From contig NC_083870.1 in NCBI RefSeq assembly GCF_032452875.1, positions 6,386,001 to 6,450,000 on the forward strand: a DNA stretch of 64,000 nt, given 5' to 3'. Source of the stretch: Bos javanicus (lineage: Eukaryota > Chordata > Mammalia > Artiodactyla > Bovidae). Each line of letters starts with the position of its first letter. Position 1 is the first letter of the stretch. The notes beneath the pieces are model-generated. The model was given only the letters and a program-made list of their open reading frames with translations. It did no database searches and was not told where the DNA came from. This document shows, piece by piece, positions 41,981 through 53,514 of the stretch. The translations under genes and the position numbers were made by a program.

Positions 41981-42289
41981 TGAAATGAATTTTAGCATCA
42001 TATCCAAACACTCACTTTACCAATGGACATGGAGAGACAGAGAATATCAAGATCTTCAGGAGGAAAAAGATAGAACTTTATCCCCTCTAGAACAACCCCC
42101 TCTTTAGTGATAGCTCAATTCAATTCATTTTGGTCCAACTCAATTCCATTTGTTTCAATGAAATTAACATCTCAGGAGTGTAAATCACATACTGGGTGCT
42201 CTTTTAATTGACATAGAGATTTAAATAAGTGAAGCAATGCCTATCATAGTGGAGTAGAAGATATGTGGATTTTGACACTGGAATAATTT

Positions 42290-43045
42290 CTATTCCCCAC
42301 TCAGCTGCTTATGAACTGGGGGATTTTGGGAAAGTTACTGGGTCATTCTTAGTTCAGTTTTCACATTTGTAAAATGAGATTCAAACCACCTACCTCATAA
42401 GAGTTGCAGAAGGTGACTGCAGCCATGAAATTAAAAGACGCCTGCTCCTTGGAAGAAAAGCCATGACAAACCTAGACTGCATATTAAAAAAAAAAAAAAA
42501 AAAAACAGAGACATTACTTTGCCAACAAAGATCTGTATAGTCAAAACCATAATTTTTCCAGTAGTCATATATGGATGTGAGAGTTGGACCATAAGGAAGG
42601 CTGAACACTGAAGAATTGATGCTTTTGAATTGTGGTGTTGGAGAAGACTCTTGAGAGTCTCTTGGACTGTAGGAGATCAAACCAGTCCATCCTAAGGGAG
42701 ATCAATCCTGAATATTCTCTAGAAGGACTGAGGCTAAAGCTGAAGCTCTAATACCACATGATGTGAAGAGCCGACTCATTAGTAAAGACCCTGATGCTGG
42801 GAAAGTTTGAAGGCAGGAGGAGAGGGGAAGACAGAGAACGAGATGGATGGATAGCATGACTGACTCAATGGACATGAGTTTGAGCAAGTTCCAGGAAATG
42901 TTGAAGGACAGGGAAGCCTGGAGTACTGCAGTCCACGGGATCACAAAGATTTGGACATGACTGAGCAACTGAACAACAAACACCACCTCATAGAGTTGTA
43001 AGAATTTAAAATCCCAGTGCCATGCTAAAATGATTTTTTCTGTTT
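42290..43045 (-). mobile_element. MIR SINE split by BovB
   Basis: Left part 'tttgtaaaatgagattcaaa' and 'cacctacctcataagagttg'; right part 'acctcatagagttgtaagaa' and 'cccagtgccatgct'. These are consecutive antisense MIR segments with the duplicated site between them. Confidence 0.75.
42407..42984 (+). mobile_element. BovB LINE, 578 bp, with TSD
   Basis: Sense BovB 3' end from 'gactgcagccatgaaattaa' to 'gactgagcaactgaacaac'. Flanks acctcataagagttg (42392-42406) and acctcatagagttg (42985-42998) are a target duplication with one indel. An internal A-run of about 21 (42484-42504) expands the short aaaaa present in the consensus. Confidence 0.93.
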
Positions 43046-43530
43046 AATCCCATTTACTTCCCTACAAGTCTCCTGGTTGGTCCTTCTCTGTGTTCCCGTA
43101 ACACTTTGTAATAACTCTATTATAACATCAATGAAACCGTCTGCCAATAAAGCTGTAGTGCTTTAAGACCATGTATCATTTATGACTGTTGATTGAAAGT
43201 AATAAGATAATAAGAAAGTTCTTCATTATAAAACACCTGTGGTGGTTAATTACATGTGACATGAAACCCTGGACTGGCAAATAGAAGTCGGAGGTGGGGC
43301 TGGGGCGGTGGGAGGCGGGGGGTGGTGGTCAGTGTACCTTAGTTTCCTCCTCAACAACAACTGAGTATTTATAGCATCTGAAACCAGGTAGATACTTGAT
43401 AGCACAAATGTAGCTTTGTCTACAACTCCAACTCCTAAAGGAAACAGTAAGAGGGCAAGCAGTACCTGGTAAGAAAGATGGCTTTTCTCTCCTCCCTCCA
43501 TCTCTTCTGGAAATTTTGGGCCTTCAGTGC
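43046..43530. other. Unassigned intergenic DNA with G-rich tract
   Basis: No gene or named repeat. It contains the G-quadruplex motif at 43296-43322. Confidence 0.5.
43296..43322 (+). other. G-quadruplex motif
   Basis: G-runs of 4, 4, 3 and 6 with loops ct, cggt and aggc meet the G3+N1-7 rule. It lies between two oppositely oriented BovB copies. No promoter is visible. Confidence 0.8.
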
Positions 43531-43541
43531 CTGCAACAGTT

Positions 43542-46500
43542 CAGTTTAATTCAGTTCAGTCACTCACTCATGTCCACTCTTTGCAATCCCATGAACTGCA
43601 GCATGCCAGGCCTCCCTGTCCATCACCAACCCCCAGAGTCCACCTAAACCCATGTCCATTGAGTTGGTGATACCATCCAACCATCTCATCCTCTGTTGTC
43701 CCCTTATCCTCCTGTCCTCAATCTCCCAACATCAAGGTCTTTTCAAATGAGTCAGCTCTTTGAATCAGATGGCCGAAGTATTAGAGTTTCAGTTTCAACA
43801 TCAGTCCTTCCAATGAACACCCAGGACTGATATCCTTTAGGATGGACTGGTTGGACCTTCTTGCAGTCCACAGGACTCTCAAGAGTCTTCTCCAGAACCA
43901 CAGTTCAAAAGCATCAATTCTTTGGTGTTTAGCTTTCTTTATACTCCAACTCTGATATCCATACATGACCATTAGAAAAACCATAGCCTTGACTAGACGG
44001 AGCTTTCTTGACAAAATAATGTCTCTGCTTTTTAATATGCTGTCTAGGTTGGTCATAACTTTCCTTCCAAGGAGTAGGTGTCTTTTAATTTCATGGCTGC
44101 AATCACCATCTGCAGTGATTTTGTAGCCCAGAAAATAAAGTCTGACACTGTTTCCACTGTCTCCCCATCTATTTGCCATGAAGTGATGGGACCAGATGCC
44201 ATGATCTTAGTTTTATGAATGTTGAGCTTTAAGCCAACTTTTTCAGTCTTCTCTTTCACTTTCATCAAGAAGTTCTTTTTTTTTTTTTTCTCATCAAGAA
44301 GTTCTTTAGTTCTTATTCACTTTCTGCCATAAGGGTAGTGTCATCTGCATATCTGAGGTTATTTATATTTCTCCCGGCAATCTTGATTCCAGCTTGTGCT
44401 TCCTACAGCCTAGTGTTTCTCATGATGTACTCTGCATATAAGTTAAATAAGCAGGGTGACAATATACAGCCTTGATGTACTCCTTTCCCTATTTGGAGCC
44501 AGTCTGTTGTTCCAAGTCCAGTTCTAACTGTTGCTTCCTGACCTGCATGCAGGTTTCTCAAGAGGCAGGTCAGGTGGTCTGGTATTCCATCTCTTTCAGG
44601 ATTTTCCACAGTTTATTGTGCTCCACACAGTCAAAGGCCTTAGCATAGTCAATAAAGCGGAAATTGATGTTTTTCTGGAACTCTCTTGCTTTTTTGATGA
44701 TCCAGCAGATGTTGGCAATTTGATCTCTGGTTCTTCTGCCTGCTCTAAAACCATCTTGAACATCTGGAAGTTCACGGTTCACGTGTTGCTGAAGCCTGGC
44801 TTGGAGAATTTTGAGCATTACTTTACTAGCATGAGAGATGAGTGCAATTGTGCAGTAGTTTGAGCATGCTTTGGCACTGCCTTTCTTTGGGATTGGAATG
44901 AAAACTGACCTTTTCCAGTCCTGTGGCCACTGCTGAGTTTTCCAAATTTGCTGTCGCATTGAGTGCAGCACTTTCACAGCATCATCTTTCAGGATTTGAA
45001 ATAGCTCCACTGGAATTCCATAACCCCACTGGCTTTGTTTGTAGTGATGCTTCCTAAGGCCCACTTGACTTCACATTCCAGTATGTCTGGCTCTAGGTGA
45101 GTGTAAGTGATCACACCATCATGATTATCTGTGTCGTGAAGATCTCTTTTGTACAGTTCTTCTGTGTATTCTTGCCACCTCTTCTTAATATCTTCTGCTT
45201 CTGTTGGGTCCATATCATTTTGTCCTTTATCGAGCCCATCTTTGCATGAAATATTCCCTTGGTATCTCTTGAAGAGATACTAGAGCTCTCTAGTCTCTCC
45301 CATTCTATTGTTTTCCTCTATTTCTTTGCATTGATCACTGAGGAAGGCTTTTTTTATCTCTCCTTGCTATTCTTTGGAACTCTCCATTCAAATGGGTATA
45401 CCTTTCTTTTTCTCCTTTGCTTTTCGCTTCTCTTCTTTTTGCAGCTATTTTTAAGGCCTTCTCAGACAGCCATTTTGCTTTTTTGCATTTCTTTTTCTTA
45501 GAAATGGTCTTGATTCCTATCTCCTGTACAATGTCATGAACCTCCATCCATAGTTTATCAGGTACTCTATCAGATCTAGTCCCTTAAATCTATTTCTCAC
45601 TTCTACTGTATAGTCATAAGGGATTTGATTTAGGTCATACCTGAATGGTCTAGTGGTTTTCCCCACTTTCTTCAATTTAAGTGTGAATTTGTCAATAAAG
45701 ATTTCATGATCTGAGCCACAATCTGTTCCTGGTCTTGTTTTTGCTGTCTGTATAGAGCTTCTCCATCTTTGGCTGCAAAAAATATAATCAGTCTGATTTT
45801 GGTGTTGACCATCTGGTGATGCCCATGTGTAGAGTCTTCTCTTGTGTTGTTGGAAGAGAGTGTTTGCTATGACCAGTGCGTTCTCTTGGCAGAACTCTAT
45901 TAGACTTTGCCCTCCTTCATTCTGTACTCCAAGGCCAAATTTGCCTGTTACTCCAGGTGTTTCTTGACTTCCTACTTTTGCATTCCAGTCCTCTATAATG
46001 AAAAGGACATCTTTTTTGGATGGTTTTCTAGGTCTTCATAGAACCATTCAACTCCAGCTTCTCCAGTGTTACTGGAGCACAGACTTGGATTACTTTGATA
46101 TTGAATGGTTTGCCTTAGAAATGAACAGAGATCATTCTGTCGTTTTTTAGATTGCATCCATGTACTGCATTTCGGACTCTTTTGTTGACTATAATGGCTA
46201 CTCCGTTTCTTCTAGGGATTCCTGATCACAGTAGTAGATATAATGGTTACCTGAGTTAAAGTCACCCAATCTAGTCCATCTTAGTTCGCTGATTCCTAGA
46301 ATGTCGACATTCACTCTTGCCATCTCCTGCTTAATCACTTCCAATTTGCCTTGATTCATGGACCTAACATTCCAGGTTCCTATGAAATATTGTTCTTTAT
46401 AGCATCAAACCTTGCTTTTATCACCAGTCCCACCACAACTGAGTGTTGTCTTTGCTTTGGCTCCATCCCTTTGTTCTTTCTGGAGTTATTTCTCCACTGA

Positions 46501-46867
46501 TCTCCAGTAGCATATTGGGCACCTACTGACCTGCAGAGTTCATCTTTCTGAGTCCTTTTTGCCTTTTCATACTGTTTATGGGGTTCTCAAGGCAAGAATA
46601 CTGAAGTGGTTTACCATTCCCTTCTCCAGTGGACCACATTTTGTCAGACCTCTCCACCATGACCTGTCCGTCTTGGGTGGCCCCACATGGCATGGCTTAG
46701 TTTCACTGACTTAGACAGGGCTGTGGTCCCATGTGATCAGATTGGCTAGTTGTCTGTGACTGTGGTTTCAGTCTCTCTTCTTCTGATGCCCTCTCTCAGC
46801 ACCTACCATCTTACTGTCTTACTTGGGTTTCTCTTACCTTGGATGTGGGGTATCTCACGTGGGGTAT
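43542..46867 (-). mobile_element. Near-full-length BovB LINE with exact 11-bp TSD
   Basis: A 3.3-kb antisense BovB, about the length of the complete element. The (ttcag)-type 3' tail is at the left; the reverse transcriptase region is at about 43800-45100; the endonuclease region is at about 45550-46500; the 5' UTR-like end ('ccatggcatggcttagtttc'-like text, 'agcacctaccatcttactgt') is at the right. Flanks ctgcaacagtt at 43531-43541 and 46868-46878 are identical. Confidence 0.95.
43780..46500 (-). pseudogene. BovB endonuclease-reverse transcriptase gene, inactivated
   Basis: Read on the minus strand, the single BovB polyprotein is in pieces. The apurinic-type endonuclease region (about 45550-46500) has no long frame. 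The reverse transcriptase gives FIDYAKAFDCVEHNKLWK (44570-45064), an intact YADD box (codons on 44340-44351) and ILSPCLFNLYAEYIMRN (44403-44609). C-terminal pieces cover 44053-44268 and 43781-44179. A 29-bp tandem duplication at 44262-44307 adds a frameshift. Stops and shifts show it is inactive, although the catalytic residues remain. Confidence 0.9.
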
Positions 46868-47105
46868 CTGCAACAGTTGGCTTTAAGCAAATGAAAGATG
46901 AAGTTGTTTATTAAAAACAAATAAACTTTTAAAATTACAATATATTGATGTAATTTAGTGTCAAAACAAGAGATACTGGTAATAAAAGCTATAAAACTCA
47001 GAGAAGAAGTAGAGAAATGAGGACTGGAATGTGTATTCACTCGAGTAACACATGTACTGAATACATTGTGTGTGCTCAGCAATGTGAGATAATTAACGCT
47101 GTGAC

Positions 47106-47305
47106 TGATGTTGGAAAAGATTGAAGGCAGGAGGAGAAGGGGACGACAGAGGATGAGATGGTTAGATGGCATCACTGTCTCAATGGACATGAGTTTGGGT
47201 AAACTGCAGGAGTTGGTGATGGACGGGGGGCCTGGCATGCTGCGGTTCAGGGGGTCACAAAGAGTCGGACACGACTGAGCGACTGAACTGAATTGAACGG
47301 AACAA
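47106..47305 (+). mobile_element. BovB 3' tail, short sense copy
   Basis: Plus-strand BovB end from 'gatgttggaaaagattgaag' to 'gactgaactgaattgaacgg'. About 200 bp, close to consensus. Confidence 0.9.
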
Positions 47306-48079
47306 GTAGAGGCTTATATATGTGAAGGGTTTGAGGTGAACTTGTAAAGAGATGTTAGGCTCATGAAAGGACAGTGACTTTCTGAAGAAGTAAAGATTTT
47401 AAACCAGAAAACTTATTATAGATTTAAACACTTAAAATACATAAATCATCACTTGGCTAAGTGGTGATAGTACCCTGTTATTTAATTAAACACTAATATA
47501 AGTGTTGTTGTGAACATGCTTTTATAGATATGGTTAATATCTTAAGTCAGTAGCAGCTGACTTTAAGTAAAGAGATTTATCTTCCATCTGGATGGCCTTT
47601 ATCCAATCAATTGAAAGGACTTAAGAGGAAAACTGAAGTTTCCGAGAAGTAGAAGAAATTCTTCCTTTGGAAGCAGTGTTGGCTCTTCCCTTTAGTTTGC
47701 AGTTGGAAACTACAGATTTAGGGCTGTCTAGCCCCCACTATCATATAAGCCAATTTCTTGAAATAAGTCTTTTGATATGGATAAGATATGAATATAAATA
47801 CATACGGTATTCCAATACATATACATACATACATGTGTACCTCTTCATACACACACGTGCATATATATCCTACTAGTTTTGTTTCTTTATTGGAACCCTG
47901 ACTGGTACAGATTTACCCTGACTGCTAACAACATCACACAAATATTTGTTGTTACCAAGGACAATTCCTTGTCCTTATCCATGACCTAATCCTCAATTCA
48001 GTCTCTCTCCACTTCTCATTACTCCTCAGTAAATCTTGTTAAGACACTCACTTTGTCTAATTACCCTCATTGTGCCACA
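47306..48079. other. Unassigned intergenic DNA
   Basis: No gene or named repeat. An imperfect (CATA)n stretch lies at 47818-47833. Confidence 0.5.
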
Positions 48080-48130
48080 AACTGTATGTGTGACTTTTAG
48101 CAAATTATTCAAACTTTCAAATCCTTAGTT
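48080..48130 (-). mobile_element. MIR fragment
   Basis: 'actgtatgtgtgacttttag' and 'caaattattcaaactttcaa' match the antisense MIR core. The Bov-tA on the right probably interrupts it. Confidence 0.5.
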
Positions 48131-48342
48131 TATGTTGTTTAGTCGCTAAATCGTGTCCAGCTCTTCTGCAACCCTGTGAACTGTAACCCACCAGGTTCCT
48201 CTGTCGATGGGATTTTCCAGGCAAGAGTACTGGAATGGGTTGCCATTTCCTTCTCCAGGGGATCTCCCTGACCTAGGGATTGAGCCTGGGTCTCCTGCGT
48301 TGGCAGGTGGATTCTTTCCCACTGAGCCACCGGGGAAGCCAT
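48131..48342 (-). mobile_element. Bov-tA SINE, complete
   Basis: Antisense Bov-tA from 'ttgtttagtcgctaaatcgt' to the tRNA-like head 'actgagccaccggggaagcc'. An A-rich stretch follows at 48391-48412. Confidence 0.92.
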
Positions 48343-49199
48343 ACGCACGCACACAAACGTGCATGGTGCACACGAGGTGCTATCTAAACTAAAAAAAAAA
48401 AATAAAAAATCAATAAAGCCATAAATTAGGCAGCTCCAAGATCCATAGATAGTGACACAGACCAGATGTGGAAGAGCCCATATTAGAAACGAGGTAACCC
48501 AGAGAGGGAGGCAACTAAAAGGACTCCATTCTGAGCCACGGAAGGCAGCTCAGTCAGCTTGATTTCTAGAGTGTATGATGCAATGGATTCAGGCAAACCA
48601 CACCAGAAAAGGGCAACAAGAGACAAAGGTAGCATGGAGGTGGATAGTGGATGAAGAATTGGAGTGAGAAGATGGAAGAAGGAAGTTGAGAGCGGGAGGT
48701 TAAAGGAGGAGGGTAGGGAGAAGTTGGTACAAATTTGAGTCAGCATCTCCTGGGAGTCCTGACAATAGAATCCTAGATTCTTTCCTGAATCGAGAATATC
48801 AGTCTCTCTGAGAGATCAAACTGTCCTTCTCTCTCTTTTTCTCCTAAGCATTCATTGTCATCCACTTACTGCTGTCACTTTATTTACTCCCCTGGTATTC
48901 TCATGTCTTTCCAGAGTGTCAGCTATTACTTACATGCCCATTGCTCACATTATCTGTCATTTTAACCCAGACCTACCTTCTAAGCATCAGAGCCATCTAA
49001 TTAATTAGTGACCATTTTCATCTATAGGTCCTGCAGTCATCTTAAATATGCTATTTCCAGTGCTGAATAAGTCCTACTTCTCCCTCCAACTTCATTTTCT
49101 TTCTGTTTGGGTAGCATATCCACCTACTTACTCCAGTCTGGGTCATTTCTGTCTGCTTCATTTCTTTCACCACTTTTGGTTCCCCCACAATAGGCACTA
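48343..49199. other. Unassigned intergenic DNA, purine-rich tract
   Basis: No gene recognised. 48627-48735 is strongly a/g-rich on the plus strand. Part of 48880-49199 may be an extension of the L2 on its right. Confidence 0.45.
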
Positions 49200-49356
49200 G
49201 GTCATCTCCCCACCCAGGGACATTTCTATTGTAACACTTAATGCACTGACCTATAGTTACTCATTCATTGGTTTTACTTCCTCACTAGTCCATGAGTTTT
49301 TCAAAGATAGAGAGTTAAGCATGTAGCAAGCACTTAATGAGTATTTGCTAAATACA
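49200..49356 (+). mobile_element. L2 3' end
   Basis: 'actagtccatgagtttttca' and 'agcacttaatgagtatttgc' match the sense L2 3' end (the usual ggcacatagtaggtgctcaataaatatttg). Diverged. Confidence 0.55.
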
Positions 49357-49950
49357 ACCCCAAATTTTACTGGGGACTTTAAACAGCTCAGAGCTGAATT
49401 GGTTGACACTGAGTTGCCCTATGTAACCCCTGATACAGAACAATTAGGGTTGCAGGATGCCATTCCTGTCATAATTCCTTTTATCTGCTTGACAATAGAC
49501 AGCAGAGTTGTAAAACCTGCCTGTCTAGGCCCAGTGTTCACCAGAAAGCAAGCAATACCTACATGCAGTTAGACCAGCAGCATTTAGCTGAGTGCATGGT
49601 AGCACCAGTTTGCTCCCATCCAAAATCCTAAGCAACATAAAGCCTCAGGGAGGAACGTGAGACCTAAGGAGTGTCTTGCTAACTCAGAAAATGTTAGAGT
49701 TAAAAAGGACATAGATACATACTTTATTTCTGAAATGGAATTTTCCTTTATATATTTAGCTGAGTCATCATATAGACTGGCAACTGATTTGTACACCTGT
49801 TAAGATACAAATTTGCTATTTGATTCAAGATACATAATCTCATTTTCTTCTGCCTCAAAATCTCCATTTAGTAAAAGGAATAATCTGTGCATGTTATGTA
49901 ATCTAGTATTTCCTATCACTTGGTTTAATCTCTTCTATAAGTGCAAGTGA
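49357..49950. other. Unassigned intergenic DNA
   Basis: No gene or recognised repeat. Confidence 0.5.
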
Positions 49951-50047
49951 CATGTCAATGGACATGAATTTGAGCAAACTCCAGGAGATGGTGAAGGACA
50001 GGGAAGCCTGGCATGGTCGCAAAGAGTTGCACATGACTGAACAATAA
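49951..50047 (+). mobile_element. BovB-derived tail fragment
   Basis: 'caatggacatgaatttgagc', 'gacagggaagcctggcatgg' and 'gactgaacaataacaacaa' are the last 100 bases of an older BovB or Bov-tA, with a deletion of the 'tgcagtccatggg' part. Confidence 0.85.
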
Positions 50048-51929
50048 CAACAAATAAGTATAAGACCAAGATCAACATCAACTTTAAAACAGACTACAGA
50101 TTTTTGATAAAATGCTAATCTGCATCACAATAAACATATCCTATAAGATCTTTCTTTTTTTTAAGAGGAACTCTCTTTTAAAGGAAAGAAATATATATTA
50201 ATAGGAAAGATTTGGTTAGACCTAGGATAAACTTCTCAGCTCTAAGAACAAAGGTTTCTCAACATTTGGGAGGGGCTCATCCAAATCATTGTCAGTTTTT
50301 GAGGCTATCAGTATATTAAAAATTAACTATATCAAAATAGGATTATAAACATTGTGACACATTTATATTTAAAATTCCAATTATGTGAACACAAAAATAT
50401 AAGGTCTGTATGTAGAACTGCCTTTGTGAATTTGATAACTAGTCAAATGGCCCTTCTTATGTTCTTCCTTAGATCACTCACTGCATGGAAGTTTCTGCTA
50501 AAGATTATTCCATCCTTTTAAACAGTCTAAAAAATTTGATCCTCTTCCTCTTCCTTATTAATTCTATATTAAAACCAACTAAAGTAAAAAAAAATGAGAC
50601 TAAGTTTAATGTATTTGTTAATAATTACTGTTATCATTTTTCAGTAGACTTCAAACCAGCCACCTCTAGAGAGTTTTAAAATAAAATCTTTCATTTTTAA
50701 TAAGGCCATATTCTTCTCACACTTCACACTTAAGGGCATAATCACAACTTCCTCTGTTGGCTATGATGGAGTATAATGCAACAACCTATTGCTGCCGATT
50801 ATTCTCTAATTGAGAACAATTAGACAAGCCAGACAAACTTTTTTAAAGTAGAAAAATTAATTTCTCTTAAAGCATTTCTAGACCACTAAGGCCAGTATCC
50901 AAAACTAGATGGAAAGTTCATTGAAGTTAGCTTAATTCTTTTCCCTTGGGATATCTGCCAGCTTTTAGCTCAGGATGGAAACCTGAGGAGCTAGGCAGAG
51001 GACAACTGCTAAGAAACAGAGAAACAGCAGAACTTGAAGGAATTGTAGGAAGTTGAAAAAATGAAAATAGAAGTTCTTGCCTGTCAAAAGAAACAAGGAG
51101 TTCAGGGCCCAAAATGTCTGAGAAGGGAGATGCAGAAAAGTGAGTCCAACACTTACCACCAGTTTTCTCCTTGAGAAACTGTGTGATTCTTAAGCTACAT
51201 AAGGCAAGAGACCAAGAAAGTAATAAAAAGTGCCTGAAAAGCACGGGAGAGTTTATGGGGTGAGGGAAGTTACAGTATTTTGGAGACAAAAATTAGAGCT
51301 CAAAAAACACTTGAATGGGAGTAAACAGCACTGGCTTTCATATGGGATCCCTGGAGTGTTACTTTCTAGGAGTGGGAGTGAACTGAGGCTGACCACACAT
51401 TAAAAAGATCGGCATTTCTACTTCCACCTAGGGTGTAAAAATTGAACATAATATTGCTTCCACACTAACAATAAGGAAAAGCTGAAGAAACTGCAAAATG
51501 GCTTTTCCAAGCACATAATGAAGCTGAGGTCTCAGAGCAAGCAAATGAGTTTCAAGAAGAGATGGATCCCTCCAAAGATAAATGCGCTAAAGGTTCTGTG
51601 GCAGAGCATGAGCGGAATGGGTGGCTGAGCTGTTGAAGGCCAGTGTGGACCAGCATGTCCATCTGGAATAGCTGATGGCCTTAGAATCAGCAGGAGTCCA
51701 TGCTCAGTCAAGGGTTCTTTGTCACGGCCCTCCACTGGGTGCGCATGGAAAAGACTGGGGAAAGGAGATGTGGCAGGGAGGCAGGAACTAGAGAGAACAT
51801 CCCTAGTTAGTAAGAAGCTGAGAACTTAATTGGCTGTCTGTCACTTCAGAAACTTCTTACCACTGAACACTTCTCTTAAAGGAAGGAAAACACTTAAGCT
51901 GACTTAAGAACTTAAATTCTTACTTAACC
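50048..51929. other. Unassigned intergenic DNA
   Basis: About 1.9 kb with no gene or named repeat recognised. Confidence 0.5.
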
Positions 51930-52585
51930 AGGACTCTTCTAGTTACAGATATGTTAATACATACTTTCAAACAATATTAGTAAGGTCATTTTGGAAAAAG
52001 TATCCAATAGAGCTGTATAAGTGCGTTCCACTGTGATCTGTCATTCTGCTTCTAGATAAATACTCAATAAAAATGAATACATATTCACTAAATATGTATA
52101 TATAAAGAAATGCTCAAAACTGACTTACTTATAATCACCCAAAACTAGAGCTAACCCAAATATTCATCAACTGTAGGTCAGTATATTTCATGGTGCGTTC
52201 CTACAACAGAACATCATATAGCAATAAGAATAGACAAATTACTACTATTATATGCAACCACAAGAATAAATCTCATAATCATAACTTTGAATAAAGCAAT
52301 CAGACATAAAATAATACATATTATGTGATTCCATTTACATGAAGTTCAAAAACAGGAAAAATTAATGAAAAGTGATAGAAGTCATTATCTACTTAAAGGA
52401 TGGGCATAGCAACAGGGAACCAATAGGAGGACAGCCTCTGGGTCTGTCCTCCTATTGGTTATTTATTTAATGATCTGAGAGATAGAAAGGCAATTACTTT
52501 GTATAAATTCACTCAGCCATACCTTTGTAATTTATGCACTTTCCTGGACTATGTCTTACTTCAACAAAAAGTCTACATTAAAAAT
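51930..52585 (+). mobile_element. Ancient L1M-type 3' end
   Basis: 'gtatgattccatttacatga'-like text reads here as 'tatgtgattccatttacatg', with 'aaccacaagaataaatctca' upstream and a 'tttcctggactatgtcttac' tail. These are typical of the 3' part of old L1M elements in sense orientation. A perfect hairpin lies at 52418-52460. Left end uncertain. Confidence 0.6.
52418..52460. other. Perfect 17-bp inverted repeat (hairpin)
   Basis: Arm aaccaataggaggacag (52418-52434) and its exact reverse complement (52444-52460) flank a 9-base loop, cctctgggt. It lies inside otherwise decayed L1 sequence. It is not tRNA-like, and no poly-T terminator follows. Confidence 0.95.
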
Positions 52586-52592
52586 GTTTACA

Positions 52593-53004
52593 CTTACACA
52601 GTTGGCGGGAATGCAAATTAGTACAGCCACTATGGAGAACAGTGTGGAGATTCAGTAAAAAACTGGAAACAGAACTGCCATACAACCCAGCAATCCAACT
52701 GCTGGGCATATACACCGAGGAAACCAGAATTGAAAGAGACACATGTACCCCAATGTTCATCGAAGCACTGTTTATAATAGCCAGGACATGGAAGCAACCT
52801 AGATGTCCATCAGTAGATGAATGGATAAGAAAGCTGTGGTACATATACTCAACGGAATGTTATTCAGCTATTAAAAAGAATGCATTTGAATCAGTTCTAA
52901 TGAGGTGGATGAAACTGGAGCCTATTATACAGAGTGAAGTAAGTCAGAAAGAAAAATACCAATACAGTATATTAACGCATATATGGAATTTAGAAAGATG
53001 GTAA
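52593..53004 (+). pseudogene. L1 ORF2 C-terminal fragment, open
   Basis: The last part of ORF2 is open from 52642 (MWRFSKKLETELPYNPAI) to a stop at 53004. The normal ORF2 end (near SILTHI) passes into WNLERW because a 2-base 'ta' is missing from the usual 'atatatatgg'. The cysteine motif lies just upstream of the truncation and is mostly lost. Confidence 0.85.
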
Positions 53005-53426
53005 CAATGACTCTATATGTGAGACAGCAAAAGAGACACAGATGTGAAGAACAGACTTTTGGACTCTGTGGGAGAAGGTGAGGCTGGGATGATTTGAGAG
53101 AATAGCATTGAAACATGTATATTACCATATGTGAAATAGATCGCCAGTCCAGGTTAGATGCATGAGACAGGGCGCTCAAGGCCAGTGCACTGGGATGACC
53201 CTGAGGGATGGGATGGGGAGGGAGGTAGGAGAGGGGTTCAGGATGGGGGACACATGTACACCCATAGCTGAGTCATGTGAATGTATGGCAAAAACCACCA
53301 CAATATTGAAAAGTAATTAGCCTCCAATTAAAATAAATTATGGCAGATGCATGTTGATGTATGGCAAAACCAATACAATATTGTAAAGTACAAAATAATA
53401 ATAATAATTTAAAAATTAAAAAAAAA
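52593..53426 (+). mobile_element. Young ruminant L1 3' end with doubled 3' terminus
   Basis: 5'-truncated L1 from 'acttacacagttggcgggaa'-like text to an A-rich tail. Flanks gtttaca (52586-52592 and 53427-53433) form a short target duplication. The 3' terminus appears twice: 'atgtatggcaaaaaccacca' at 53281 and 'atgtatggcaaaaccaatac' at 53359, about 77 bases apart. Confidence 0.9.
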
Positions 53427-53514
53427 GTTTACAAGCAGAACATAGTATTTTCTGTTTTAAAATACAGATAAATACTATTTTTAAACTTTATTTAGCAAAC
53501 TTAATTTACACTTA

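Noticed and set aside
46855..47238. A 127-codon minus-strand frame next to the full-length BovB
   Set aside because: It begins in the antisense of the BovB tail at 47106-47305 and runs into unassigned DNA; no domain.
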